Source: Lolium rigidum (taxonomy: Eukaryota; Streptophyta; Magnoliopsida; Poales; Poaceae). From it: a stretch of DNA of 64,000 nt. How positions within the stretch are numbered: the first letter of the stretch is position 1; every line of letters begins with the position of its first letter. The stretch lies in contig NC_061508.1 in NCBI RefSeq assembly GCF_022539505.1, positions 265,738,736 to 265,802,735 on the forward strand, in the 5' to 3' direction. The position numbers were made by a program, and so were the translations under genes. Positions 43,854 to 55,200 of this stretch are shown here, in pieces. The notes below the pieces were generated by a model. The model saw nothing but the letters and a program-made list of their open reading frames with translations. It did no database searches and was not told where the DNA came from.

Positions 43854-44914
43854 GTGTGACTATTTCTCAGTTGACTGAGAGCTCATATGATAGCATCATA
43901 TCTTAGTATCAACTCATGTTACAACTTATAACTAGGATGAATCAAATTAAATGGTGTAGAACTTGACTGAGCACGAAATTAATTCTCAACTTGTTGAAAC
44001 TAACAAATTCCTAGTTTTATAGCCCCTAGTTTTATAGCACGTAGTTCACTCAGAAACATAAAATAGAGGCCGGGCTACATGTAGCCCTATGTTTTAAAAA
44101 AATTGAAAATCATGTAGCTAATGATGTATACTGCAAATGAGTAAAATCTCAATAAGACACACTTTATACTTTAGGATACATAAGAATGACAAAATTGTGG
44201 ATCTAAGTAAACGAATAGGGCACATTGCTATATAATTTTTCAGATTTTGTCATTTTGAAGTAGCCTAGAATATAAATTACTCCCTCCGATCCTTAAAACT
44301 AAACTCCCGACACTTATAGAGATTTTGCATGCTTGGAGTGTAGATAAATGGCTACATTCATGTTTTTTTTCCATAATTTTTGAAACTTCTAATATGATTA
44401 ATTATTGTTTTAGAACAACATGTAGCTTGCCTCCATTTGTCCACACTTGAAGCTTACTCCACTTCTATCTTCGATCCATAATAAGTGTCATTCATTTATA
44501 CAATTTTATACAACTAAATCAGCAATATGTACTGTGGATATTTAAACTCTTGGGTGGATGGGCATCGGGAAGTAATGTCAACCATTTTTTGCTTAGTAGT
44601 ACAAGTCAATTATCTATCGGTTACTTGCATCGGCCGGATTAACACTGGCTGGCCTTCGTTAGCTGTGTTTGATTAGTACTAGTACTGTACTATATTTCCA
44701 AAACAACGTTGTCGAGGCAAGGCATCTTTTTATGCATACGGCATCTAAAGATCATCTGGCTGGCAGTAGACCAAGAACTATCGAACCGACTTGTTATGTC
44801 GCAAGTTGTGCACTTGCGGTAACTAATGGTATTGATCTTCGTGAAGTGCCTTGATTAGCGTTGCAGTCGAATCTGGGTCCTGGAGCTGCCTACATCTTTT
44901 TGATTTGTCCAACG
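43854..44914. other. Intergenic region with a Stowaway-like end
   Basis: TACTCCCTCCGATCC at 44279 is a Stowaway-type left end, and a related TTCGATCCATAATAAGTGTC lies near 44470. No intact element or gene is seen. Confidence 0.4.
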
Positions 44915-45341
44915 TCTACGCTCGATGATTTTTTCGACAAAGAGTATATATTAATATCACAAAGATACCAATTACACCTAGCCTTTGCAACAATGCACTG
45001 CCCTAACGGCATTACGGATGCACACAACCATAAAAAGAAAGAAGAATTACCAAAAAAAGAAAAGTTTCGCTACAGCTTAAAACAGCAACACTAACACCAC
45101 CAAGACAACACCAGAAGTTCAGCTTCTTCAAAAGCAACGTCTTCAAGAAGGTAACAGTGCACAAGCTCCGTCGTTGCCCGATCATAGATCTTAGGTTTTC
45201 ACTCTGAAGAAAGTCATCACTCTTAAAACAATGCCTACAACAAGAACATTGTCAGGCACAACCAATTAAGGCCAGATCTTAGATTTTCACCATGAAAGGT
45301 AAGACTTTGAACTTCTCATGTACCATCTACGCTCGATGATG
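44915..45341 (-). mobile_element. 5'-truncated LINE tail with 15-bp target duplication
   Basis: TCTACGCTCGATGAT is repeated exactly at 44915-44929 and 45327-45341. The 397-bp insert between them begins TTTTTTCGACAAAG (the complement of an A-tail). Read on the minus strand it contains GTGAAAACCTAAGATC, as in the LINE-derived region at 10346-12095. No coding sequence remains. Confidence 0.75.
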
Positions 45342-45481
45342 TGCCGGTTGATACAGAGTTGCAATACAAACAAGCTCTAACAATCATAGCACTATAACAT
45401 ATACAGCAATAATAGCACACCATTACCCATAAGCTCTAAAAAGATACTAATACAAACTAAGTAGGCATATGTGCCATGAGT

Positions 45482-46960
45482 CTACACAGATAAACCCGGA
45501 CGCTTCTTCCCTGACAATGATGTGTCAGGCTTATCGTCCTCACAACTTGGAACATACCGAACCAGGTGAACAAACCGAGTGTAAGGCGGTAACCTTGACT
45601 CCCATGAAGTCAGCTCAAAATCTCCCTTCGGTGGAACAACACGCTCCGCTTCTGCTAGGAAGTCCCATCTCACTTTAGGCAAATTCTTAACCGAAACAGT
45701 GCTCGGAATGCTAGTAGAGGGTACAACACACGATGGAGCACCAGGAGACAAACGGTAGCCGTTGATGAGGTGTACCGGACGACCTTGTGTGAATAGCCCA
45801 TTTGGATGGAGACCAAACCTACACATGTTCAGCTTGAATATGATCCTGACGTTGTTCAATTTGCAAAGCCAGAAATGGGCATCTTGTTTCATTCTCATTG
45901 CATGTGCAATTAAGTTTGCTGAGATGAGTGATCCTCCCACCAGAATGGCGAACTCCTCCACTATCGCAGCTAATCGCGGATGGTCTGCAGGGTCTGAGCT
46001 TCCGAGTGCGAGTGTCTTGAACAGGTACCTGTACTCCTCGAACGGTAGGCAGTTCACAGAAATCGGCTTGACGGTTCCAAGTTTCTCGAGCTTTTCGTCT
46101 CGACCGAATATTATCACCTTGCTTCCTCTGCCCATGCTCCTGACAGATGAATAAAATTCTGTCCAGTCGTCACCATCTACACCAGAAACAAACTCGACAA
46201 CTACCAACGTCCTCCCTGGCAGCCTTTCATGGTCAGTGATTCTGGAAAGACCGTCTCCTTTTAGGTGCAAAATACTAGCGAAGTAAGAACGCACCCTCTC
46301 GTCGGCGCATACGTGCGCAACAAGAGTTTTCTTCCCGACTCCACGACATCCGGTGACCGGCAGCACCGCCGGACGACGAGTTGGCTCGTCATGTCGCAGC
46401 AAGAAGCCCAGGATCTGCTGCTTCTCGACGTGCCGGCCGAACATGAAGTTGTCGACATGCAGATATGCGTCGTAGGGTCTGCGGGAGATGCGCTCGCATC
46501 CGCCCAAAAGCACCACGAACTCCACCATGTTAGCGACCGTAGTTTCCAGGTTTTGCAGCGCGTTCTGTAGCGCTGAGCTAAAGGCCTTGCTTATGGAAGA
46601 AGAAGAACTAGTGCCGGCGGTTGTAGTGCGAGAACGTTTGAGAGGTGCATAAACAGATAAGGTAAATGAATCGCTCACCAATTCCTTGCAAGATTCCTTA
46701 TGCTGCCGGTTCCTAATGTTGTCCAACACATGATACCCTTGGTACATGGCTGCCGACAGCGTCTTCAGCTGTATGAGCATACATGAGTTGGTGATGTATC
46801 GTCCGTCGGCCTCCTCGACGACCGTGTGGACTCTCAGCAGGAGCTGCTGCAGCCTCTCCACCTTCTCTTCCGAGCACAGATGATCCGAGAATTTGTTCAC
46901 CAGGAAAGAGATGAATCGGCCGGCGAGATCGCCTGTCACGGCGGATATGGCAAGATCCAT
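45482..46960 (-). CDS. Rx-N/NB-ARC-like resistance-protein homologue lacking LRRs
   Basis: Intronless, 492 aa. Residues 1 to about 150 form an Rx-N-type helical domain typical of cereal CC-NLRs. An NB-ARC-like part follows. The P-loop is GCRGVGKKT (204-212), with Lys210 kept but the next Ser/Thr position changed to Lys. The kinase-2 strand is TLVVVEF (251-257), with Glu where NLRs have the first Asp of LLVLDDVW. The RNBS-B-like part is GSKVIIFGRD (279-288). No GLPL, MHD or LRR follows; the C-terminus has a short domain of its own (KGDFELTSWESRLPPYTRFV) that is not LRR. Families of such short proteins exist in grasses, annotated as putative disease-resistance proteins. ATP binding and immune function are doubtful; a helper, decoy or regulatory role is speculation. 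TATAT-type box at about 46996-47003. Confidence 0.75.
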   Translation of the reverse strand: MDLAISAVTGDLAGRFISFLVNKFSDHLCSEEKVERLQQLLLRVHTVVEEADGRYITNSCMLIQLKTLSAAMYQGYHVLDNIRNRQHKESCKELVSDSFTLSVYAPLKRSRTTTAGTSSSSSISKAFSSALQNALQNLETTVANMVEFVVLLGGCERISRRPYDAYLHVDNFMFGRHVEKQQILGFLLRHDEPTRRPAVLPVTGCRGVGKKTLVAHVCADERVRSYFASILHLKGDGLSRITDHERLPGRTLVVVEFVSGVDGDDWTEFYSSVRSMGRGSKVIIFGRDEKLEKLGTVKPISVNCLPFEEYRYLFKTLALGSSDPADHPRLAAIVEEFAILVGGSLISANLIAHAMRMKQDAHFWLCKLNNVRIIFKLNMCRFGLHPNGLFTQGRPVHLINGYRLSPGAPSCVVPSTSIPSTVSVKNLPKVRWDFLAEAERVVPPKGDFELTSWESRLPPYTRFVHLVRYVPSCEDDKPDTSLSGKKRPGLSV

Positions 46961-46995
46961 CTCAAAAGCATCTGAGGTACGCGAGTTTTTGAGGG

Positions 46996-47003
46996 ATATA
47001 TAA
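46996..47003 (-). promoter_or_regulatory. TATA box of the NB-ARC-like gene
   Basis: TTATATAT on the minus strand, about 40 bases upstream of the ATG, predicting a very short 5' UTR. Confidence 0.45.
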
Positions 47004-48298
47004 TACTGAGAGACAGAAAGTTAAGCCGACGGAGAGTGTACACAAATATCCAACGTACTCCTGCAAGTGGAGACCATGGTTCCCTCATACCCACGGTAGC
47101 CGTTCCATTCCATTGACTATGGCGAGCAAGGTACGAAGAAGATCCTAGTTAATTGGACAGCTATCGTTATTCGATTACGGTCATCGTACGGGTCAAGCTT
47201 GCCATCTCAGTGAGGCAAGGGCTGATACATTTGTTTCTCGTGCCGCTAGTCAATCGGTTTACATCGAAGTTTTGAACAACGCGCTATCTCGTCACGTAGC
47301 TAAGCCACGCTAAACACTAATTGGACACAAAAAATAGCGACATCTCCCACGCAGGGCCCAAACATCTCCAGATTTTAATTTAAAAGTTAGACATGCATGT
47401 TTTGTATCACTGAATTATTATATTTTTGGTCATACTATTTAGATGATCTGAATATACACTAGTATAGAACATATGTCTTCACACACTGCTGAAATGACCG
47501 GTTGCACATGGTTTACCCAACCGGTTTACCCAACCGTTATTATGCAAGGGTTGGTGATGGGTTAATTATCATAGTGCAAGCAATTAAATAAACCGTGTGC
47601 GACCGGATATTTTTCGCACACGACCACTCGTTTATTTTGTAGAAATCATTTGCGATACCAGGATCCATCACAGCGATTAATGTTGAACCCGCCATATCGT
47701 CACACACGACATGCGGATCCTGGTGTTATTAAAAGTCGATGCACGTCCGTTATCTCCACGCTCGTGCAGCACAACCAAAAAAAATACCGTGAGGGGAACT
47801 GCGTCGAGGAAACTGCAAACCCGACGCTTTTTTTTTCTCACGGTGCATATGATCTACCTCGCGCTCTCGTAGACAGCACTAAAATTAACGCCACATTACA
47901 TGAATATATGGCACAACATTTCGTGATATGGATAAGTGCAATCTAAATTATTTGTTGTTAAGCATCACAAACTTTCGACTCGGCTAAGGAGCCGAAACGT
48001 GGATGAAGCCAACGTCGGCTGTCATGGTCATAAATGATAGGGTCGCCGTCACCCTGCAACTATGGCACTGTCTCTATGTCAGCATTACACGGTGGAGTGC
48101 CGGCGTAGCACTGCCCCGACTTGTGAAGGACGTCATGAAAGATGATTCCCACCAACTCCGACTAGATGCAAAAGAAGTATTGTTTGATGTCTTTGTCCCG
48201 GATCGCCGTCCCGTACGCCGCATGTGAGTCCATGCATTTCCCACAAAACCAAAATCCATCAGACCACAATCACTACTATGGCTATACGATAGATGTAC
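47004..48298. other. Intergenic region with a small hairpin
   Basis: CGTGTGCGA (47594-47602) and its exact complement TCGCACACG (47614-47622) form a 9-bp stem. This kind of motif is seen in subterminal parts of grass DNA transposons. No gene is supported. Confidence 0.4.
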
Positions 48299-48600
48299 TA
48301 TCCATGGCGCATCAAGAGAGTGGTGCGCCACGACTACTAACCGGTAGCGCATGGGCAGTTGGTGCGCCACGCCTAGCTGCACTAGTCATGGCATATGTGC
48401 AAAAGTGGTGTGTCACGCCTATTCGCTCGCCTGGTTAGTAAGTCTATTGATCCTTAGTCTTGGCGCACCAGAAAAAAGCGTGCCACGGGTATCGATGGTA
48501 CCAGTGCCGCACCAAATATAGGTGCATCACGTATATGTAAAAATACAAAATTTGAATTTTGGGGTCGCCATAGGCGTGGCGCACGGGCAACGCAGTTTTT
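48299..48600. repeat. Cluster of GGTGCGCCAC motifs, possible CACTA subterminal region
   Basis: GTGGTGCGCCACG, TTGGTGCGCCACGCC, GTGGTGTGTCACGCC, TTGGCGCACCAG, GTGCCGCACCAA and GTGGCGCACGGG occur in both orientations within about 300 bp. Similar motifs recur at 50230-50270. CACTA-type ends are built this way in grasses, but I find no convincing CACTA termini. Confidence 0.35.
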
Positions 48601-48770
48601 CTACCCATAAGTGGGCGTCCCTGTCTTATCCTGAGGTAACGATAGCTTCGAGATTTGTGTCTGCCAATTTACATCTTCGTCCTCAACTTTGTCCATCTTC
48701 TCGCCCTTATGGAAACCAAACTGGACATGTTCACTTCGTTTTCTTCTCTCCCTCCTCCACCTCCTCCCCT

Positions 48771-48911
48771 TCAACTACGCAGCCGCCTCTCCACATCAGC
48801 CATCTCCTCCGGCAGCACTCCACCAGAATCCAACCGCGAGCCGCGCACGCCGAAGCTCATGAAGAGGACGAGGAGCATTGCGACGGCCGCGAAACAGGTG
48901 GCCATAGGCAT
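48771..48911 (-). CDS. Possible small secreted peptide or first exon
   Basis: 46 aa from the ATG at 48911. It has a hydrophobic start (ATCFAAVAMLLVLFMSFGV) like a signal peptide, then RGSRLDSGGVLPEEMADVE and a stop. A GT at the end of the ORF could be a splice donor, so it may be the first exon of a small gene. There is no recognised family, no clear TATA box and no downstream exon I can support. A chance ORF is quite possible. Confidence 0.2.
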   Translation of the reverse strand: MPMATCFAAVAMLLVLFMSFGVRGSRLDSGGVLPEEMADVERRLRS

Positions 48912-49899
48912 GGTGATCCCCTGGGATCGGAGGCAGACCTGTGTGGCTGGAGCATAGCGCCAACGGCAAGGTTGGGGAAGCACCCATCCGCCGTATGCCC
49001 GGTGGAGGCGAGATGGTTTGGACCTGGCGGAGGGTCTAAACCAATGGATTTTTCCTCTTACATGTTTGCTTCTGAACTGATTTGTATATCCGCTTACGGG
49101 ATTTGCTTCTATATTTTTCTCCAACCCCAAACGTTTGGTGGTTACATTCACATTCTCACGATCGGGTTTGCTTGTGTTTGATACTTCCAGTCTGATTGCT
49201 TCCAATCTGATTTGCTTCCATACGCTGTTCTTGATATTTTACATGGTTCAAGAATAGAAAGAGCTTCCATATCTGGTTCATTTCTTTTTGGATCCAGTCG
49301 GTTCCTTCTCCATTTCCCAGATCTAAATTATAAAACATGCTTATTTGAAACGTTTGATTTTATTGACTAAATGGAAGAGGGGAAAAAATCCATGAATTAA
49401 AGGAACGGGAGGAGCATCGTCTAAAACGAAGAGGGACTCTCTGACAAGAAAGAGAAATAGTACAGGGTGGTTTTTATAAAATATTTGCACGAATCTCAAA
49501 GCGAAACAGTGAAAATTAATGGCTGTGATAAGGCCGTGACACCCACGTGTATGTAGACTCGCATTTTCGGGCGCACAGGGCTTTGGTGCGCAACGGGTAT
49601 CCTTGCCAGGGTTTGGTACACATCCCACCCTCCCTTGCCTTTTCAGTTTTCGGAAAATTAAAAGAAAATAATAGAAATTTGAAGAAAAAAAATCATTCGA
49701 GATGCCCATGTGTTATGTCATATAATTTTAATGAAATTTATCAAACTTGAATTTCAACATTTTTTTTCCAGAATACACCATAGAAAAGTGTATCAATCAT
49801 ATAGAAGGGTGCCAAAGAAGGCAAAGTTGTCGCTACCCATAGGGGGTAGCTCCCCACACACACTCCTACTCTCCGTGCTGCCAAGGTACAACGGTCGGA

Positions 49900-50045
49900 T
49901 CTAGAAAAACAAAGAGCATGCCACGGAAGAGCTTGGCGAGCCGCCACCGATCAGACTCCTCTCGCACCTTGTCCCTGATGGAGGAATGCGAAGCCACCAC
50001 TCCGTTGAAGAGCACGTCATTCCGGTGCCTCCAGATAGACTAGAA
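49900..50045 (-). pseudogene. LINE reverse-transcriptase C-terminal remnant
   Basis: One minus-strand frame reads IWRHRNDVLFNGV, then SIRDKVREESDRWRLAKLF, the tail pattern (W..RND.VFNG ... W..A) common at the C-terminus of plant LINE polyproteins. Nothing else of the element is readable nearby. Confidence 0.45.
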
Positions 50046-50991
50046 TACCAAGATAAACTTGAATTTCGACTTTTGTTTGCGAAATGGCGCACTCTTTGGA
50101 TATAACGCCTTTTTTTGGTTGCATACGACCTCCGCTGAAAAAATTGTTTATATGAAAATGTATCTATGGAAAAAATTACACGATAGTTTTTTCAGCTTTT
50201 AGTTGGCAAAAAAAAAACAAAGTCTTACCCATGGGGCACCAAAATGGTGGTACGCCATGCCTAACCATGTGCCTTTTGGTGATGTAGTTGACAATTTTCG
50301 TTGCAGGTCCATCAATATCACATTAATTTTTGCTTAGACATTTCTTCATTGCTGCAAACACATGGTGTTTTGTTCTAGTAGTTTTGTTTTTTTGTTGTTG
50401 AAGTTGAAGCGATTACTATTGCAAATCTATCTACACCAAAAAAATGTTGTTTACACACTTTTTTGTAGCAATGCTTTTCTAAATGTTACGATGATTTTAT
50501 TGTAATACTACCCTCGTTCCAAATTAGTTGTGCTGACCACTAATATGAATGACAACTAATATGGAACCGAGGGAGCAGTTCTTTTTGTGGACGGTTGAAG
50601 AATTTTTGTTGCAATACCCTCTGCCCTAAGCTAAATCACCATGATAGCATATTTAATGTAAAAATTGGAATGGTAAATTTCAGAGAAAAAAAAAACCATA
50701 TGATTGGACAAACATTGACTAGTCTCAGAGTAGCCTCCACCTTTCGGACATAGCTAGTTTATCTCTCGAGCCATGTATTTCGACCAGAGTACATTTGTGT
50801 CGTCTATATGCAAAAATAGGACTTTATTTCACAAATGAGTCGTTGTGACGTAACCCACTATCTAGATACTAGTTGACCAAGACTTTTACTTTTACACGTT
50901 GCCAACTGGAGATCGATGGCCATACATGTACAGAGCTTGATGCCATACTACAAGTATCGCTACAGTACTTGCACCGTTGCACGAAACGAAC
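50046..50991. other. Intergenic region with a Stowaway-type MITE
   Basis: No gene. A short MITE at 50508-50578 is listed separately. Confidence 0.4.
50508..50578. mobile_element. Short Stowaway-type MITE
   Basis: Ends CTACCCTCGTTCCAAATTAG and the complement of CTCCCTCGGTTCCATATTAG enclose only about 30 bp. This fits an internally deleted Stowaway; the left flank is TA. Confidence 0.55.
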
Positions 50992-52269
50992 ATGGCGGCC
51001 TTCTCACGGTACTTAGCACTAGCGCTCTTCTTCAACGTCTTACCTTGCTTCGTATCCGTCCCTTCTCTAGCTTCCTCCGATGGCTTCCTCCAGTGCCTCT
51101 GGTCGGCCATACCCAAGCAGCTCCTGTACACGCAGAGCTCGCCCTCGTTTATGACGGTCCTGGTATCCTCCACCTGGAACCCCAAGCTGTGTTAACTCCC
51201 AGCACGGTGAGGCCGCTCATCATCGTCACACCGTCGAGCGCCTCGCACGTCCAGGCCACCGTCGTCTGCGGCCGCCGCCACGACGTTTTTTTTTTCGATA
51301 AAGGATGCTTTATTACTTTTGAAAGCAATTAAATCCAGCCTCTGCATAACCAGGATGCACACAGCCGTTTTGTTATCTCAAGTCCAAAAAGATAAAAAAT
51401 AAAAACTAGGCGAGATACATATCGGAACGATGAATCATATAACGCCTATAGAGTAGGTGGGGCATCTATCCGTAGACTATGCTACCACCCATGTAGGGAA
51501 AAAGTAGCCACGACGTTCGTATACGCGTGCGCAGTGGCGGGCACGATTTCGAGGGCCTCTCGTACCGGTCCGTGCGGCCCGAGGTGTTCGCGGTGGTCGA
51601 CCTCAACAAGATGCTCGGAGAGCTGTACTACGCCGTGTCGAAGGCGAGCAAGCAGCTGGCCTTCCCAGTCGAGCGCCTCACACCGTCAAGCAGCTGACTG
51701 TTGGCGTCGGCGGCCATTTCAGCGGCGGCGGGTTCGGCATGCTGCTGCGCAAGTACGGCCTCGCCGTGGACAACGTGCTGGACGCCACGCTGGTTGACGC
51801 CGAGGGGAGTCTCCTAGACAAGATGGCCATGGGGAGGGACGTCTTCTGGGCCATCCGCAGAGGGGGCGGCGAGAGCTTTGGCATCGTTCTTTCGTGGAAG
51901 GTGAAGCTGGTGCCTGTACCGCCGAAAGTGACGGTGTTCAGCGTCTCAAAGTCCATCGACGAGGGCGCCATAGACATCCTCACTAAATGGCAACAAGTCG
52001 CCCCGGCTCTCCCCGAGGACCTGTTGATAAGGGTGCAAGTCGGAGTCCAGAAACAGGTGGCTGAGTTCCAGTCCTTGTACCTGGGCACGAGCGACACGCT
52101 CCTGGAGCTGATGGAACGCCGCTTCCCGGAGCTCGGCCTCAACCAGACGCACTGCAAGGAGATGACATGGATTCAGTCCGTGCCCTACAGCTACCTGGGC
52201 AGCGCCACAACAGTGGAGGACATCCTGAACAGGACCTACTCACTGGACTACTCCAACAAGGGCACGTCC
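50992..52269 (+). pseudogene. BBE-like pseudogene (copy 4), multiply broken
   Basis: It starts normally with MAAFSRYLALALFF and a signal peptide. A frameshift near 51185 ends the first ORF at 51195, while TVRPLIIVTPSSASHVQATV continues in another frame. A retro-insertion (51288-51506) splits the gene before [13 protein letters not shown], where the FAD-His is still present. Then 57 bp are missing in frame (residues 131-149 of copy 1, including AWVDSGA). At about 51668-51696 filler DNA replaces the cysteine site and adds a stop. The remainder (51699 on, [10 protein letters not shown] to about KGTS near 52269) is open, but the last third of the gene is gone under a Copia LTR. It is on the strand opposite to the three intact copies. 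Confidence 0.85.
51277..51517 (-). mobile_element. LINE/SINE tail inserted in the BBE-like pseudogene
   Basis: GCCACGACGTT is duplicated exactly at 51277-51287 and 51507-51517. The 219-bp insert starts with a T-run (A-tail on the minus strand) and TCGATAAAGGATGCTTTATT. It shares GATGCACACA and CCAGCCTCTGCA-type text with the LINE tail at 44930. Confidence 0.75.
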
Positions 52270-55200
52270 CGTGAAGCCGTTGTCAAACGTTACGAGGGAA
52301 CCGTACACTTGACCTCGTACGGGTTGTATGTTAATATATGGAGACAGAGTACAATACGAATACAATACAGGGGCATAACGTACAGGTATAGAAAACCCTA
52401 ATACAACATATCTAACAGCCCCCTTAATCTCAACTTGTAGACAGATTGAGATTAGTTTAAACCCATCAAGCTTCTTGACTGGAAGTGCCTTTGTAAAGCC
52501 ATCTACAACTTGATTATTACTTGAGACAAACCGAATGGCGAACTGATTTTTAGCAACTCTTTCTCTCACAAAGTGAAAATCAATCTCAGTGTGCTTGGTA
52601 CGAGCATGGAACACAGGATTTACTGACAGGTAAGTAGCCCCCAGATTATCACACCAAATGCTTGGTTTTTGCTTCAGCCTAACACCAAGTTCCTTGAGCA
52701 GGGCTTCAACCCAAATCAATTCAGCAGTAGCATTAGCCAATGCTTTATACTCAGCCTCAGTACTAGACCGAGAAACTGTAGCCTATTTTCTGGCACTCCA
52801 AGAGACCAGATTTGGTCCAACTAAAATAGCAAAACCACTTGTTGAACGCCTGTCATCAATATCACCTGCCCAATCAGCATCAGAGAAGGCACTAAGGAAA
52901 GTGGATGAAGAGGCTGTAAGAGTGATTCCAAGTTTTACTGTATCCTTGACATATCTAAGAATGCGTTTTGCTGTTGTCCAGTGTTCAGTTGTTGGAGCAT
53001 GAAGATACTGACAAATCTTGTTAACTGAGAATGCTAAATCAGGACGTGTCAAGGTTAAATACTGAAGTGCTCCAATAATACTCCTAAACTGTGTACAGTC
53101 ATCAGAGCCAGGAGGTGTACCACTTGTGAGAGATAATGGTTCAGAAGGAGACAACGGCGTTGGAGTTGACTTGCAATTTCTCATGCCCACTTTATCAAGC
53201 AACTTTGTAGCATATTTTTCCTGTGTCAGCAGCAAACCATGAGGCACCTTTTTAACTTCAATACCAAGAAACAAATGGAGATCACCAAGGTCCTTAATGG
53301 CAAAATTCTTATTCAAGTCTTGAAGAAGCGTAGAGATAGCATAACCAGAGGAACTTGTCACTATAATGTCATCAACATATACCAGAACAAATATAGTGAT
53401 ACCTGACTTGTTGAAAAGAAATAAGGAAGTGTCAGCCTTTGATGGTACAAAGCCAAGAGCATATAGTTTAGAACTTAGTTTGGAATACCAAGCTCTAGGC
53501 GCCTGTTTCAACCCATATAGTGCCTTATCAAGCCTGCAAATATAATTTGGTGCAAGTGGATCTTCAAAACCAGGGGGTTGCCTCATATAAACTTCCTCTT
53601 CCAGAACACCATGAAGAAACACGATCTTGACATCTAGCTGCCTAAGACTCCAACCACGGGAAACATCAATAGACAAGACAATCCTGATGGTGGCAATTTT
53701 CAACTGGGCTGAAAGTATCATCATAGTCAATTCCATACCTTTGCTTGAATCCTTTTGCAACTAGACGTGCTTTGTATCTATCAATAGTGCCATCTGCCTT
53801 CCTCTTAACACGATACACCCATTTACAATCAATTAAATTTTTATTCCTGCATGGAGGAACAAGATGCCAGGTTTTATTTTTCATCAGTGCATTATACTCC
53901 TCTTCCATTGCTTGACGCCATTTAGAATCACCAAGTGCTTCAGATAGAGAGCATGGTTCACCTGTGGAGGAAAACATCCCATATCGAATAGTACCATCAG
54001 TAAACTGTTTTGGTTGGTGTATACCTTGCTGCAAGCGAGTGCGAACACGTGAGGGAGGCATAGGCGGAGGAGACGGTGGAGTATCATCACTTGAACTTGA
54101 GCTTGTTGCAGAATCATCCCCACTAGCCGGCGCCACAGAAGATCCAGAGGAATCTTCCACAGGGGCCGACAGCGTAGGTGAGTGGGGTGATGGGGGCGCA
54201 GAACCTGCAGAAGAGGCGCCAGATGGCGCGCCATGGTTCGGCATAGGCGTGTGCTCGCCACGCTCCCGCTGCGGAGAGGGGGACCGACCAGCACGTGGCG
54301 CAGCAGGACGGGGCGAGGGCGCGTGGTCAGCACGCATCGACGGGGACCGGCCCGTCTGACTGCTCGCTCCAGCACGCTCCCCAACGGCGGGAGAATCAGC
54401 ATCGGGAGCCTCCACCTCGGAATCAGACGCGGCAGAAGAATGTTCTAGGGAATCTGTAGCAGGATCAGTTTCGGAATCCGTGTAAATTTCGTCATTTTCT
54501 GGCAGAATTTCAGATGCATTTTCAGGAGCCATTTCACCATCATTTTCCTGGAAATTTTCTTGGGCATTGGCAGCAACCTGTGGCACAATAGGAGTATGAT
54601 CATCAATATTTGCACCCTCATGTAGCATGGATGATGGAAGAAGTAAAATCTCTTTTCGAAGGAGGGGGTCGGCATTGGGTCTAAGAGAGGCAAAGGGGAA
54701 GACATTTTCATCAAAGACAACGTCGCGAGAGATATAAACACGACATGTAGTCATATCAAGACATTTTACACCCTTGTGGCGAGGGCTATAGCCAAGGAAC
54801 ACACACCGAGTAGAACGAAAAGCTAATTTGCGGGTGTTGTAGGGGCGAAGATTGGGCCAACACGCACACCCAAAAACACGAAGAGCATCATAGTTTGGTG
54901 TTATGTGGAGTAAACACTCAGCTGGAGTGTCAAAATCTATGACCTTACTTGGAAGGAGATTTATGAGGAAAGTGGCGGTGAGAAAAGCTTCATCCTAGTA
55001 TTTGAGAGGCATAGATGCATTAGCTAACAGGGCAAGACCAACTTCAACGATATGGCGGTGTTTTCTCTCAGCAGAGCCATTTTGTTGATGGGCATGGGGG
55101 CAAGAGACATGGTGAGTGATGCCAACTTTTTGAAAGAAAGCATTGAGTTTTTCATACTCACCTACCCAATCAGTTTGCATAGTTATAATTTTCCTATCAA

